64,000 nt of DNA, taken from contig CAZHZT010000009.1 in assembly GCA_964537285.1 (NCBI GenBank), forward strand, positions 10,950 through 74,949, written 5' to 3'. Below the pieces are notes generated by a model. It worked only from the letters and a program-made list of their open reading frames with translations, was not told where the DNA came from and searched no databases. This document shows, piece by piece, positions 17,393 to 26,603 of this stretch; positions within the stretch are counted from its first letter, which is position 1, and every line of letters starts with the position of its first letter. The position numbers were made by a program, and so were the translations under genes. Source of the DNA: CAZHZT01 sp964537285 (lineage in GTDB: Bacteria > Bacteroidota > Bacteroidia > Chitinophagales > Saprospiraceae).

Positions 17393-18265
17393 ATGAAAAT
17401 ATTTTGTAACACCTTTCTATTAACAATTTTATTGTGTGGCCTTTTCATCATGTCTTGCAAAGAACCTGATGAAGTAGGTGGCTGCGATCTTTCGACAAGC
17501 CTGGACGGATATCAACTGGTATGGCAAGATGAATTTGACGGCGATGAAATCGATCCTGCCAAATGGTCCTTCGATATTGGGGATGGATGTGATCGCGGCC
17601 AAGGCCTCTGTGGTTGGGGAAATAACGAATTACAATATTACACTGACAGTACCAGAAATGCCTACGTTTCGGATGGGCGTCTCGTCATCAAAGCGATTAA
17701 AGAATCTCCACTTTTCAAAGGAGAATATGAATACACTTCTGCACGTATGGTCACCAAAAATAAAGGAGACTGGAAGTTTGGCCGGATTGATGCGAGGGCA
17801 AGAATGCCTATAGGTAAAGGCCTCTGGCCAGCTGTGTGGATGCTGCCTACCGATACAATATACGGAATCTGGCCTGCGAGCGGCGAAATTGATATTATGG
17901 AATATCTTGGCGATAAGCCATCCGAAGTACTAGGTACTATTCATTTTGGGCACGAACAATGGGATTTTGAGTCTCAATATTACCAATTGGACGAGGAAGA
18001 GGGGACTTTTCATGATGATTTTCATGTGTTTTCAGTTATCTGGACAGAAGACTGCATTCAATTCATGGTCGATGGAGAACTATACGGTGAGCCGAATACG
18101 CGTTCTACTGTACTCCCTTCTACCTGGCCATTCGATAATCCTTTTCACTTGATCCTCAATATTGCTGTCGGAGGAAACTTACCGGGAAATCCTGATGCTA
18201 GCACGTCCTTCCCTCAAGTCATGGAGGTCGATTATGTAAGAGTTTATCAAACAAATAATAATTAA
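17393..18265 (+). CDS. GH16 beta-1,3-glucanase (laminarinase-like) lipoprotein
   Basis: 290 residues. Signal peptide with lipobox FIMSC (Cys22), so lipid-anchored, probably surface-exposed. The catalytic motif GEIDIMEYLG carries Glu165 (nucleophile), Asp167 and Glu170 (acid/base), with the Met-containing spacing usual in laminarinases. Trp-rich substrate-cleft segments (GRIDARARMPIGKGLWPAVWMLP and WPFDNPFHLILNIAVGG) also fit GH16 subfamily 3. It should cut internal beta-1,3 bonds of laminarin or related glucans. It is first in a rightward gene set and is divergent from the propeller regulator, with candidate operators between them. The GH16 call is secure; laminarin specificity is inferred from subfamily and neighbours. 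Confidence 0.93.
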   Translation: MKIFCNTFLLTILLCGLFIMSCKEPDEVGGCDLSTSLDGYQLVWQDEFDGDEIDPAKWSFDIGDGCDRGQGLCGWGNNELQYYTDSTRNAYVSDGRLVIKAIKESPLFKGEYEYTSARMVTKNKGDWKFGRIDARARMPIGKGLWPAVWMLPTDTIYGIWPASGEIDIMEYLGDKPSEVLGTIHFGHEQWDFESQYYQLDEEEGTFHDDFHVFSVIWTEDCIQFMVDGELYGEPNTRSTVLPSTWPFDNPFHLILNIAVGGNLPGNPDASTSFPQVMEVDYVRVYQTNNN

Positions 18266-18270
18266 TTGAT

Positions 18271-19590
18271 ATGAAGCATTTTTTACTACCTATTTTATTC
18301 GTTTTTATGGCCTTCGCTTATGTAAATGGCCAGCAGATCTGGGAGAACTTTCAAGATATTCGTAAGGGAGAGTACTTTTTTGAAAATGGAACGTTCATTC
18401 CCTACTTTGAAAACCCTGATCAGAATGGAAATACCAGCTTAGTCGCGGGGCAATACTCACGAAATCCTGCAGAATTATTTGACGTTATCACTATCGATGG
18501 CGCTATGGCTGATTTGTCTGACTATCTTTCTGGTGCAAAAAGCTTGAGCATTGATGTATGGAGCCCTGCAGTGGGTAAAACGGTGCAGATTACCCTTGAA
18601 AATAGAGATCTTGCTTTGCCCGCCAATTTCCCGACTGGAAGACATAGCGTATATCTTGCTACAACAAGTGTTGCTAATGCCTGGGAAACACTTACTTTCT
18701 CCTTTGATAACCAACCGGATGCGTCTGTGGCTAATGATAACGTAAACCGTTTGGTATTGCTTTTCGATCCGAATTCCAATAATGGAGATACCTATTACTG
18801 GGATAATTTAAACGGTCCGGAATTAGCTGATGACCCTTGCGACGGCGTGTCTGTGAATGATCAAATTATCAATGATTTTGAATGCCAGCAAAATATCAGC
18901 TATACTTTTTCTCACAGTGGTCCGAATTTCAGAAGAGTGGCTAATCCCGATCAAGCGGGCAACCCTAGCTCTTTTGTAGCCAGCTATACACGTAATGGCG
19001 GAGAGATGGATGATGTTATCATAGGAAGGTTAAATAATCCAATCACATTAGGTTCAGGAAGTATTTATACTTTAGACGTCTGGGATCCTAATGCGCCTAC
19101 AACCGTTGCTATTTCCTTCCAATCAGGTGGTGTAGCGGTCATTGATACAGTTGCTTCTACTTCTGCAAGTAATCAATGGCAAACATTAACCTTCGATGTG
19201 CGCGAAGCGGCTGGCTCTCAGGTTGATCAAATTGTCACACTTTTCGATCCGGGTAATTTCACGAGCGATAATTATTTCTTTGATAACTTCAGAGTTTCTG
19301 AAAGTGTAAATGTAGCAGAGGTATCAAAGTTGAATCGCCTGGAAGTATTTCCTAATCCGGTAAGTAATGGAAGCTTGGTTTATTTCGAATATGAGCTAGA
19401 GCAATCTGCTACTGTTCAATTAAATGTATTCGATTTAAATGGTAAGTTGGTATCCAATGTAATCAATGCTGACCAAAGTGCAGGGAATGAGCGCTTTGAG
19501 TGGAATACAACTGGTTTAAGTGCGGGGCTTTATTTCTACAATCTGATCATTGATGGTCAAAGCACTTCCGGAAAAATCACTGTTAGATAA
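18271..19590 (+). CDS. T9SS-exported protein with two jelly-roll modules
   Basis: 439 residues, 5 bp after the GH16 stop, so in the same operon. Signal peptide MKHFLLPILFVFMAFAYVNG. Two modules of about 155 residues share the pattern 'LSIDVWSP...WETLTFSFDNQ...LVLLFDP...YYWDNL', the same fold as the repeats of the 2470-residue protein downstream. The C-terminus (about 360-439: LEVFPNPVSNG ... GLYFYNLIIDGQ) is a T9SS type A sorting domain, so the protein is secreted or attached to the surface by the type IX system. No catalytic residues are seen; a glucan-binding role is likely. A heptamer pyrimidine tract follows it. Confidence 0.82.
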   Translation: MKHFLLPILFVFMAFAYVNGQQIWENFQDIRKGEYFFENGTFIPYFENPDQNGNTSLVAGQYSRNPAELFDVITIDGAMADLSDYLSGAKSLSIDVWSPAVGKTVQITLENRDLALPANFPTGRHSVYLATTSVANAWETLTFSFDNQPDASVANDNVNRLVLLFDPNSNNGDTYYWDNLNGPELADDPCDGVSVNDQIINDFECQQNISYTFSHSGPNFRRVANPDQAGNPSSFVASYTRNGGEMDDVIIGRLNNPITLGSGSIYTLDVWDPNAPTTVAISFQSGGVAVIDTVASTSASNQWQTLTFDVREAAGSQVDQIVTLFDPGNFTSDNYFFDNFRVSESVNVAEVSKLNRLEVFPNPVSNGSLVYFEYELEQSATVQLNVFDLNGKLVSNVINADQSAGNERFEWNTTGLSAGLYFYNLIIDGQSTSGKITVR

Positions 19591-19592
19591 AA

Positions 19593-19683
19593 GGCTAAGG
19601 GTTAAAGGAAAAGGGAATTTGTTGCCCTTAACCCTTAACCCTTTCCCTTCTACCCTTCATCCTTAATCTTTCATCCTTAACCC
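19593..19683 (+). repeat. Hairpin plus pyrimidine heptamer tract before the sugar porter
   Basis: AAGGGTTAAAGGAAAAGGG can pair with the CCCTTAACCCTTAACCCTT that follows. The tract then runs in 7-bp steps (CCTTAAC, CCTTAAC, CCTTTCC, CTTCTAC, CCTTCAT, CCTTAAT, CTTTCAT, CCTTAAC) to 7 bp before the next ATG. It may attenuate expression between operon genes. Confidence 0.5.
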
Positions 19684-19689
19684 ATATTC

Positions 19690-21249
19690 ATGAATAAGAA
19701 TACTTACTTAGTGATGATTGCCCTGATCGTAGCTCTGGGGGGCTTTTTAATGGGCTTTGATGCTTCGGTCATCTCCGGGGTAGTAAAATTTATTGAAACA
19801 GATTTTAACCTTTCCAAACTGGAATTGGGTTGGGCCGTTGGATCGCTGACCTTTACGGCTACCGCTGCTATGCTAGCGGCTGGTCCGATCAGTGATATTG
19901 TAGGTCGAAAAGTAGTGTTGCGGTATGCAGCTGTTTTGTATGCTATTTCGGCTATTGGTTCTGCATTTGCACCCAACTTTTTACTGTTAGTTATTTTCCG
20001 AATGATTGGTGGCTTTGGTGTTGGGGCTTCTCTTATTATTGCCCCAATGTATATTGCCGAAATCGCCCCTCCACAAATGCGTGGACAGATGGTTTCTTTT
20101 AATCAGTTAAACATTGTTGTCGGAATTTCGGCCGCCTTTTTCTCTAATTATTTGATATTGCAATGGGGACAAAGTGATAGCGAATGGGCTTTATCTATGG
20201 GGTTCGGCCGTTATAACTGGCGCTGGATGCTTGGTGTGGAAACCCTTCCTGCTATTTTATATTTTTTGGGTTTGTATTTTGTGCCCCGAAGCCCGCGTTG
20301 GCTGATCATGAAAGGGCAGTTTGAAGAAGCGCTTAAAGTCATGAAATGGGCAGTAGGAGATCAGGAAGCTACTAGAGAATTAGAAGAGGTAAGATCGAGT
20401 ATTGATTCGGAAACTAAAAAAGAAAGAACTCCCCTGGGTGAATTGTTCAAACCAGCCATGCGATTGGTCCTTAGTATTGGTATTGTAGTCGCTATTTTGC
20501 AACAGATCACGGGAATCAATTCCGTCTTTTTCTATGCTCCAATGATTTTTGAGCAATCTGGTGTTGGAACGGATGCTTCTTTTTCTCAAGCTATATATGT
20601 AGGCTTGATCAATTTAGTGTTCACCGTTCTGGCTATTCTTTTCATTGATAAATTAGGGCGCAAGCCTCTGTTGAGCTTTGGAGTAGCAGGTATAGCCATC
20701 TTTATGTTTATTCTGGCTTACGGCTTCAGTACAGCTCGCTATACACTACCCGAATCTGCCTTAACGGAATTATCCGAAGGAATTGACCGAACAAAATTAA
20801 CCGCTATGGTCGGTCAAACCTATGACAGCGATGTGGCGTTTAAAGATGCCTTAAAGCAAAACTTAGGCGAAGAAAGTACAGTACTCTACGAGTCTGAGCT
20901 CATTACTGCTTCTATCTCCATTAATTCAATCCTTATTCTTATTGGAATTTTAGGCTTTGTGGCATCCTTTGCGATCTCAATAGGCCCTGTAATGTGGGTA
21001 CTCTTTTCTGAGTTATTCCCCAATAAAGTTAGAGGTTTGGCTATATCTTTTGTCGGGCTCATAAACTCTGCCGTTAGTTTCTTGGTGCAGCTTATTTTTC
21101 CTTGGGAGCTCGCCACCTTTGGTAGTTCTGCTACTTTCTTGGTGTACGGCATCTTTGCTGCATTAGGGCTGATCTTTATTATCACCACTATACCTGAAAC
21201 TAAAGGAAAATCACTGGAAGAATTAGAAAAAATATTAGTAAAAGAATAA
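19690..21249 (+). CDS. MFS sugar porter (sugar:H+ symporter family)
   Basis: 519 residues, 12 predicted TM helices. It has the sugar-porter signatures: G(x)3D...GRK (DIVGRKVVLR) in loop 2-3, PRSPRWLIM after TM6, QQITGINSVFFYAPMIF in TM7, DKLGRKPLL in loop 8-9 and the C-terminal PETKGKSLEELE. A loop of about 60 residues is inserted after TM9 (from about residue 345, STARYTLPESAL to LYESEL), a length seen in some Bacteroidota porters. It should import glucose or small oligosaccharides across the inner membrane. With a cytoplasmic phosphorylase two genes later, beta-1,3-gluco-oligosaccharides are a plausible substrate, but that is inference. Confidence 0.88.
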   Translation: MNKNTYLVMIALIVALGGFLMGFDASVISGVVKFIETDFNLSKLELGWAVGSLTFTATAAMLAAGPISDIVGRKVVLRYAAVLYAISAIGSAFAPNFLLLVIFRMIGGFGVGASLIIAPMYIAEIAPPQMRGQMVSFNQLNIVVGISAAFFSNYLILQWGQSDSEWALSMGFGRYNWRWMLGVETLPAILYFLGLYFVPRSPRWLIMKGQFEEALKVMKWAVGDQEATRELEEVRSSIDSETKKERTPLGELFKPAMRLVLSIGIVVAILQQITGINSVFFYAPMIFEQSGVGTDASFSQAIYVGLINLVFTVLAILFIDKLGRKPLLSFGVAGIAIFMFILAYGFSTARYTLPESALTELSEGIDRTKLTAMVGQTYDSDVAFKDALKQNLGEESTVLYESELITASISINSILILIGILGFVASFAISIGPVMWVLFSELFPNKVRGLAISFVGLINSAVSFLVQLIFPWELATFGSSATFLVYGIFAALGLIFIITTIPETKGKSLEELEKILVKE

Positions 21250-21375
21250 TGGTTAAGGGGGTTTATAAAGTTGAAAATTTAAGAAGCCTATTACTTCTAA
21301 AACTTTTTTACTCTTTCAACTTCCTAAACAGTCCAAACTATCTAAATATTTAAAAAGTCCTAAACTCTAAAATAT

Positions 21376-22707
21376 ATGTACACTCGCCTGATTTTATTTA
21401 TATTTTTATTGAGCATGTTTTCCTGTGTGGCACCCCCTGAAAAAAAGGAAAATTCTTCCTCAAAACCAGAGGAGGTCGTTAAACCAGTAAAGGTAGAACT
21501 CATAAAAAAAGACGGGGATTATGAGCTAATGGTAAACAAAAAACCTTATTGGATCAAGGGGGCCGGCCTGGAATTTGGAAACGTAGAAAAACTGGCCGAA
21601 CATGGTGGGAATTCTTTTCGTACCTGGCGGACGGACAATGGAAAAGACTCTGGAAAGGAAGTACTGGATAGAGCACATAAAAATGGTTTGTTGGTTACTA
21701 TGGGAATTGAAGTAGCTCGTGAACGACATGGTTTTGATTATAACGATCCTGCTGCCGTTAAAGAGCAATTAGAGCGTATCAAAGAAGAAGTGCTTATGTA
21801 CAAGGATCACCCCGCTATGATGATCTGGTCTATCGGTAATGAACTGAACCTGAGAGCTACTAACCCTAAAGTATGGGATGCCGTAAACGAGATTTCAAAA
21901 TTCATTCATGAAGTCGATACCAACCATTTGACAATCACCACCTTGGCTGGTATTTCCAAAGAATTGGTTGACGATATAAAAGAACGAGCCACCGATCTGG
22001 ATTTGCTTGGTATTCAAATGTATGGTGATCTTCCAAACCTTCCACTCAGAGTGGAAGAATCCGGCTGGGATGGCGCTTATATTGTTACAGAATGGGGAGC
22101 TACCGGGCATTGGGAAGTGCCTACCACTGAATGGAAAGCTCCGGTAGAGAACCATAGCAGCCGAAAAGCGGATTTTTATCTTGAACGTTACAAACAAGCT
22201 ATCGAGCCTTCCAAAGATCAATGTGTGGGCTCGTACGTGTTTTTATGGGGGCAAAAACAAGAGCGAACGCCAACCTGGTATGGCATTTTCCTTGATTCAG
22301 GCATTGAAACGGAATCCGTGGATGCCATGCACTATATCTGGAATAATAAATGGCCGGATAACAGAAGCCCACGTTTAGATTCCTTTTTGCTTGAAGGAAA
22401 AACAGCTTACGAGTCGGTTTATTTAAAGCTGCAAGGGGAAAGTAAAGCAATGGTATTTTGTAACGACCCGGATGAAGATGCCTTGACTTTTAAATGGGAT
22501 GTTAAACAGGAAAGTACTGATCTTCAGGACGGGGGAGATTATGAGGAAACGCCTGAAAGCCTTGATATTTCCTTTGAAGCTGCTAAAGACGGATCTGTGC
22601 GTTTCAAAGCACCTGAAAAGGAAGGAGCTTATCGCTTATTTGTATATGCCTTTGATGGAAATGGACATGCTGCCCACGCAAATATTCCATTTTATGTGAA
22701 AAAATAG
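21376..22707 (+). CDS. Lipoprotein clan GH-A glycoside hydrolase, paralogue of the gene at 12656
   Basis: 443 residues, lipobox LLSMFSC (Cys17), so lipid-anchored. The TIM barrel closely follows the 12656 protein: candidate acid/base Glu156 in SIGNELN and candidate nucleophile Glu239 in IVTEWGATGHW, with the same 83-residue spacing in both enzymes. The C-terminal Ig-like domain ends AYRLFVYAFDGNGHAAHANI, almost matching its partner. The two genes are duplicates with different targeting (this one anchored, the other soluble). Family is uncertain (GH2-type TIM barrel or GH158-like); action on beta-1,3-gluco-oligosaccharides is inferred from neighbours. A pyrimidine-rich tract lies in its leader (about 21310-21372). 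Confidence 0.78.
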   Translation: MYTRLILFIFLLSMFSCVAPPEKKENSSSKPEEVVKPVKVELIKKDGDYELMVNKKPYWIKGAGLEFGNVEKLAEHGGNSFRTWRTDNGKDSGKEVLDRAHKNGLLVTMGIEVARERHGFDYNDPAAVKEQLERIKEEVLMYKDHPAMMIWSIGNELNLRATNPKVWDAVNEISKFIHEVDTNHLTITTLAGISKELVDDIKERATDLDLLGIQMYGDLPNLPLRVEESGWDGAYIVTEWGATGHWEVPTTEWKAPVENHSSRKADFYLERYKQAIEPSKDQCVGSYVFLWGQKQERTPTWYGIFLDSGIETESVDAMHYIWNNKWPDNRSPRLDSFLLEGKTAYESVYLKLQGESKAMVFCNDPDEDALTFKWDVKQESTDLQDGGDYEETPESLDISFEAAKDGSVRFKAPEKEGAYRLFVYAFDGNGHAAHANIPFYVKK

Positions 22708-22733
22708 TTGGTTGAATGGCTTTAAGTTATTAC

Positions 22734-22842
22734 GTTCTTTGACAAATTGTGTGGAACTTCAAAATGATAACCTTTGAATGGCCTTGTGGCTGAAAGGCTT
22801 ATCATTTTGAAGTTTCATTTTCCACAATTTATGTCAAAGAAC
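22734..22842. repeat. MITE-like palindromic element, copy C
   Basis: 109 bp with the same ends as copy B. Flanks are AAGTTATTA (22724-22732, then C) and TAGTTATTA (22843-22851), a 9-bp direct repeat matching at 8 of 9. It lies 27 bp after the stop of the 21376 gene, between that stop and a long hairpin, as if inserted between the gene and its terminator. Confidence 0.88.
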
Positions 22843-22852
22843 TAGTTATTAT

Positions 22853-22931
22853 AAAGTAAGAGGTTGTTCCCCAAATGGATAATAACCCCTGACAGGGGCT
22901 ATTATCCATTTGGGGAACAACCTCTTACTTT
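22853..22931. terminator. Long hairpin, probable terminator or processing site
   Basis: Two 38-bp arms (22853-22890 and 22894-22931), complementary except for one position, with a 3-nt loop. No long T-run. Probably the original 3' structure of the 21376 gene, now displaced by MITE copy C. Confidence 0.65.
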
Positions 22932-22973
22932 GGAAAATATCTATTTGCTAAATAAAAATTAGAATTAAAAAAG

Positions 22974-25900
22974 ATGCCTTTAACCTCTCAACTTGAAGAG
23001 AAAAAAGTACATGGGATGTTCATGGAACGGGACGGAGAGCGCTTTTACAAGATCGAAAATTATGATCAGCTCAGTCCCTTCTTCATGTCTATTGTGAGTT
23101 CATCCGATCATTGGTTATTTATTTCCAGTAAAGGAGGATTGACAGCCGGCCGAAAAAATGCAGATAATGCACTCTTTCCTTATTATACAGACGATAAAAT
23201 CCACGATTTTTCTGAGCTGACAGGAAGTAAAACCATTTTCAGGGTTTGGGGTAAAGAGGGGTTTACCCTCTGGGAGCCTTTCTCTGATCGTTTGTCAGGT
23301 ACTTATCCGATAAAACGCAATCTTTACAAAAGTTGCAGCGGCAACCAGATCGTTTTTGAAGAAATCAATGAGACTTTCAGCCTTGTTTTTCGTTACGCCT
23401 GGATGTTTAGCGATCAATATGGTTTCGTAAGAAAATCGACCATCCTGAATAAAGGAGAACAGCCTATTTCTGTAGATCTACTCGATGGAATCCAAAATAT
23501 TCTGCCTTATGGCATAAATGCCAAACTCCAAAATGACCGCAGTACCCTTGTGGATGCTTATAAAAAAAGTGAATGGTACGCAGAAGGTAATCTGGGAGTT
23601 TTTACTTTGAGTTCCATGATCGTTGATAGAGCAGAACCCAGTGAAGCATTAAAAGCTACTGTTGTATGGTCTGCTGGCCAGAAGTCAAATATTACCCTCA
23701 TTTCGGATCTTCAACTAGAGGCTTTCAGAAACGGCAAAGGACTGCAGCAACGCACCGATATCCGTGCATCTCGTGGAGCCTATCTTTTGAACATGCAGTT
23801 CGATCTCAAACCACTCCATCCCAAAAGCTGGTATATCGTTGCTGATCTGGACAAAGAAGTCGGAGATGTGATAGCTATTGCTGAAAAGGTGCAATCAAGC
23901 GCTTCACTCATTAGTGAACTGGAAAAAGATATCCAGGCAGGAACTATTAAACTACGTAAATTAGTAGCTCAATCGGACGGTATCCAGGTAGCCGGGGATG
24001 AATCTTTGATCGAACGTCATTTTTTCAATACCCTGTTCAATATTTTCAGAGGTGGGGTGTTCATTCGCAATTATGAACTTCCCAAAAGGGATTTTCTAGC
24101 TTATCTGGTGCAACATAACAAGTCTGTTTTTGAAAAATACCATTCGCAGGTCAATGCTTTTTCTGATTGGTTTTCGGTGAAAAAGCTGACCGAGGCGGTG
24201 GAGAAGAGTAATGATCCGGATTTTTATCGTTTGTCATTTGAATATCTTCCACTGATGTTCAGCCGCCGGCATGGCGATCCTAGTCGCCCCTGGAATCGGT
24301 TTTCCATAGAGATCCGCAATGACGATGGTTCGGAAAAACTTTATTATCAGGGGAACTGGCGGGATATTTTTCAAAATTGGGAGGCATTATGCTTGTCTTA
24401 TCCGGGCTTCCTGCCTCATGTGATCTGTAAGTTCTTAAATGCCTCCACCATCGACGGTTATAATCCTTATCGAATTACAAAAGATGGTATTGACTGGGAA
24501 ACGATTGAACCTGATGATCCTTGGTCGTACATCGGATATTGGGGAGATCATCAGATCATATACATGCTAAAGTTGTTGGAGTTATCCCGGCAGTTTGATC
24601 CGGAGTGGTTGCCATCTATGTTTGATAAAGCAGTTTTCTCTTACGCTAATGTTCCGTATAAGATAAAGTCTTATGAATCCATTTTGGAAAACCCATACGA
24701 CACGGTGGTTTATGATGAGGAAATGGAACAAGAGATTGAGGAGGCTGTTGAGCGATTAGGGAATGATGGTAAGCTACTACTCGATGAAGAAGGGAAAGTC
24801 GTTCACGTTTCCTTTTTGGAAAAAATATTGGTTAGCCTTCTTGCGAAATTATCCAATTTCATTCCTGAGGCAGGTATATGGCTCAACACACAACGCCCCG
24901 AATGGAATGATGCCAATAATGCATTGGTAGGAAACGGTGTTTCTATGGTTACCTTGTATTACCTAAGGAGGTTCATCGCTTTCTTTTCATCCGTTTTGGA
25001 AGATTGTCGTCAGGAACAATTTACTGTTTCGGCCCATTTATCAGCCTTCTTTCAAAATGTTTTGGATGTTCTCAGAGAACACCAAAGTATTCTGAGCGTT
25101 CAATGTTCAGACCTTGAAAGGAGAGAAATGATGGATGCGCTGGGCAATGCCGGAAGTGGTTATCGCAAAAATGTTTATGCTCAACCGAGCGATCCGCAGA
25201 AGCAGTTGGTCTACAAAGAAGAACTGTCCGAACTGTTCAGCCTTTCGAATGCTTATATCGACGACTCCATTCAAAAAAACAAACGAGAAGATGGGCTCTT
25301 TCATGCTTATAATCTGATTAATATTACAAACGAAAAAGAAGTAGGTATTCGTCGCTTATATGAAATGCTGGAAGGGCAGGTCGCTGCCTTGAGTTCGGGA
25401 AGTTTATCGGCTGAAGAAGCTTTAAATGTTATGCGAGCGCTCAGGGAAAGCAATATGTATCGCCCGGATCAACATAGTTATTTGTTATATCCCGACAGAA
25501 CCCTGCCTCGGTTCTTGAAAAAGAATGATATTCCGGCTAATTTGCTTAACGGTTTAAAGCTTCCGGCATATTTACTTGAAAATAACAATGACTCCATTTT
25601 CAAAAAAGATGCCCTTGGAAACTGGCATTTCAATGGCAATTTCCACAATGCCAATGATCTGAAGGAAGCATTGAATGAATTGACAGAGAATGGTTATAAA
25701 GATTTGGTGAGCAGAGAAAAAGATCAGATCCTGGATGTATTCGAAAGGGTATTTGATCATCAGTCCTTTACCGGTCGATCGGGTACTTTTTTTGGTTATG
25801 AAGGGCTGGGGTGTATATACTGGCATATGGTTTCCAAACTCGTCCTGGCTGCTCAGGAAAATTGCTTCTGGGCTCTGGAGAATGGCGTAAATGAAGCCTT

Positions 25901-26435
25901 AATACAAAAACTAATCGATCATTACTACGATCTCAGAGCAGGTATCGGCTTCAATAAATCACCAGAGGAATATGGGGCATTCCCTACTGATCCTTATTCT
26001 CATACGCCTTCTAGTGCCGGGGCTCAACAGCCCGGAATGACGGGGCAAGTGAAAGAAGACGTGCTTTGGCGCTTTGGTGAATTAGGCCTAAGAGTTAAAA
26101 ATGGGGAAATTCATTTTGATCCGTTTTTATTATCCATCGATGCTTTTTTAACCAAAGTCACCCCATTTGAATATTTTGATGTAAATGGAAAGCCTTCGAA
26201 CATTCTTCTAGAGAAAACTTCACTTGCTTTTACTTACTGTCAGGTGCCAATTGTTTATTACGTTTCTCAAGAACCTAAAGTAGAAGTTTTTTCTGCGAAT
26301 GGAAATAGCCGCTCTCATGCTTCTTTAGCTTTGGACGGAGAATCATCTACTGAAATCACGAACAGAACAGGGAATATTACCCGGGTAAATGTATATATAC
26401 CTGAGGGAAAATTTCTTAAAAACATCGTTCTTTGA
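22974..26435 (+). CDS. GH149/GH161-like beta-1,3-glucan phosphorylase, C-terminus altered by a MITE
   Basis: 1153 residues with no signal peptide, so cytoplasmic. The length and motifs fit the large GH94-related phosphorylases (GH149, also GH161): an N-terminal beta-sandwich (DHWLFISSKGGLTAGRKNADN), then an (alpha/alpha)6 barrel with SRRHGDPSRPWNRF, YYQGNWRDIFQNWEALCLSYP (Asp as candidate acid) and WSYIGYWGDHQIIYMLKLLE. Such enzymes split beta-1,3-glucans with phosphate to release glucose-1-phosphate. MFS import plus phosphorolysis would save ATP. The frame ends inside MITE copy D: GTT CTT TGA gives the last two residues and stop. Without the insertion the frame would end NITLFQNKV. GH149 is my preferred family; GH161 is possible. 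Confidence 0.78.
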   Translation: MPLTSQLEEKKVHGMFMERDGERFYKIENYDQLSPFFMSIVSSSDHWLFISSKGGLTAGRKNADNALFPYYTDDKIHDFSELTGSKTIFRVWGKEGFTLWEPFSDRLSGTYPIKRNLYKSCSGNQIVFEEINETFSLVFRYAWMFSDQYGFVRKSTILNKGEQPISVDLLDGIQNILPYGINAKLQNDRSTLVDAYKKSEWYAEGNLGVFTLSSMIVDRAEPSEALKATVVWSAGQKSNITLISDLQLEAFRNGKGLQQRTDIRASRGAYLLNMQFDLKPLHPKSWYIVADLDKEVGDVIAIAEKVQSSASLISELEKDIQAGTIKLRKLVAQSDGIQVAGDESLIERHFFNTLFNIFRGGVFIRNYELPKRDFLAYLVQHNKSVFEKYHSQVNAFSDWFSVKKLTEAVEKSNDPDFYRLSFEYLPLMFSRRHGDPSRPWNRFSIEIRNDDGSEKLYYQGNWRDIFQNWEALCLSYPGFLPHVICKFLNASTIDGYNPYRITKDGIDWETIEPDDPWSYIGYWGDHQIIYMLKLLELSRQFDPEWLPSMFDKAVFSYANVPYKIKSYESILENPYDTVVYDEEMEQEIEEAVERLGNDGKLLLDEEGKVVHVSFLEKILVSLLAKLSNFIPEAGIWLNTQRPEWNDANNALVGNGVSMVTLYYLRRFIAFFSSVLEDCRQEQFTVSAHLSAFFQNVLDVLREHQSILSVQCSDLERREMMDALGNAGSGYRKNVYAQPSDPQKQLVYKEELSELFSLSNAYIDDSIQKNKREDGLFHAYNLINITNEKEVGIRRLYEMLEGQVAALSSGSLSAEEALNVMRALRESNMYRPDQHSYLLYPDRTLPRFLKKNDIPANLLNGLKLPAYLLENNNDSIFKKDALGNWHFNGNFHNANDLKEALNELTENGYKDLVSREKDQILDVFERVFDHQSFTGRSGTFFGYEGLGCIYWHMVSKLVLAAQENCFWALENGVNEALIQKLIDHYYDLRAGIGFNKSPEEYGAFPTDPYSHTPSSAGAQQPGMTGQVKEDVLWRFGELGLRVKNGEIHFDPFLLSIDAFLTKVTPFEYFDVNGKPSNILLEKTSLAFTYCQVPIVYYVSQEPKVEVFSANGNSRSHASLALDGESSTEITNRTGNITRVNVYIPEGKFLKNIVL

Positions 26436-26535
26436 CAAATTGTGTGGAACTTCAAAATGAGAAGCCTTTCAGCCCAAAGGGTATTCAAGGCTTCTCATTT
26501 TGAAGTTCCATTTTCCACAATTTATGTCAAAGAAC
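26427..26535. repeat. MITE-like palindromic element, copy D (in the phosphorylase 3' end)
   Basis: 109 bp with the same ends as copies B and C. It is flanked by identical 9-bp direct repeats TAAAAACAT (26417-26425, then C; 26536-26544). Its first nine bases GTTCTTTGA form the last two codons and stop of the upstream gene. The core (CCTTTCAGCCCAAAGGG) is inverted relative to copies B and C. Confidence 0.92.
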
Positions 26536-26603
26536 TAAAAACATAACACTATTTCAGAATAAAGTCTAATCCTTACACTTTTTATCATAAACATAGATGC
26601 AAT

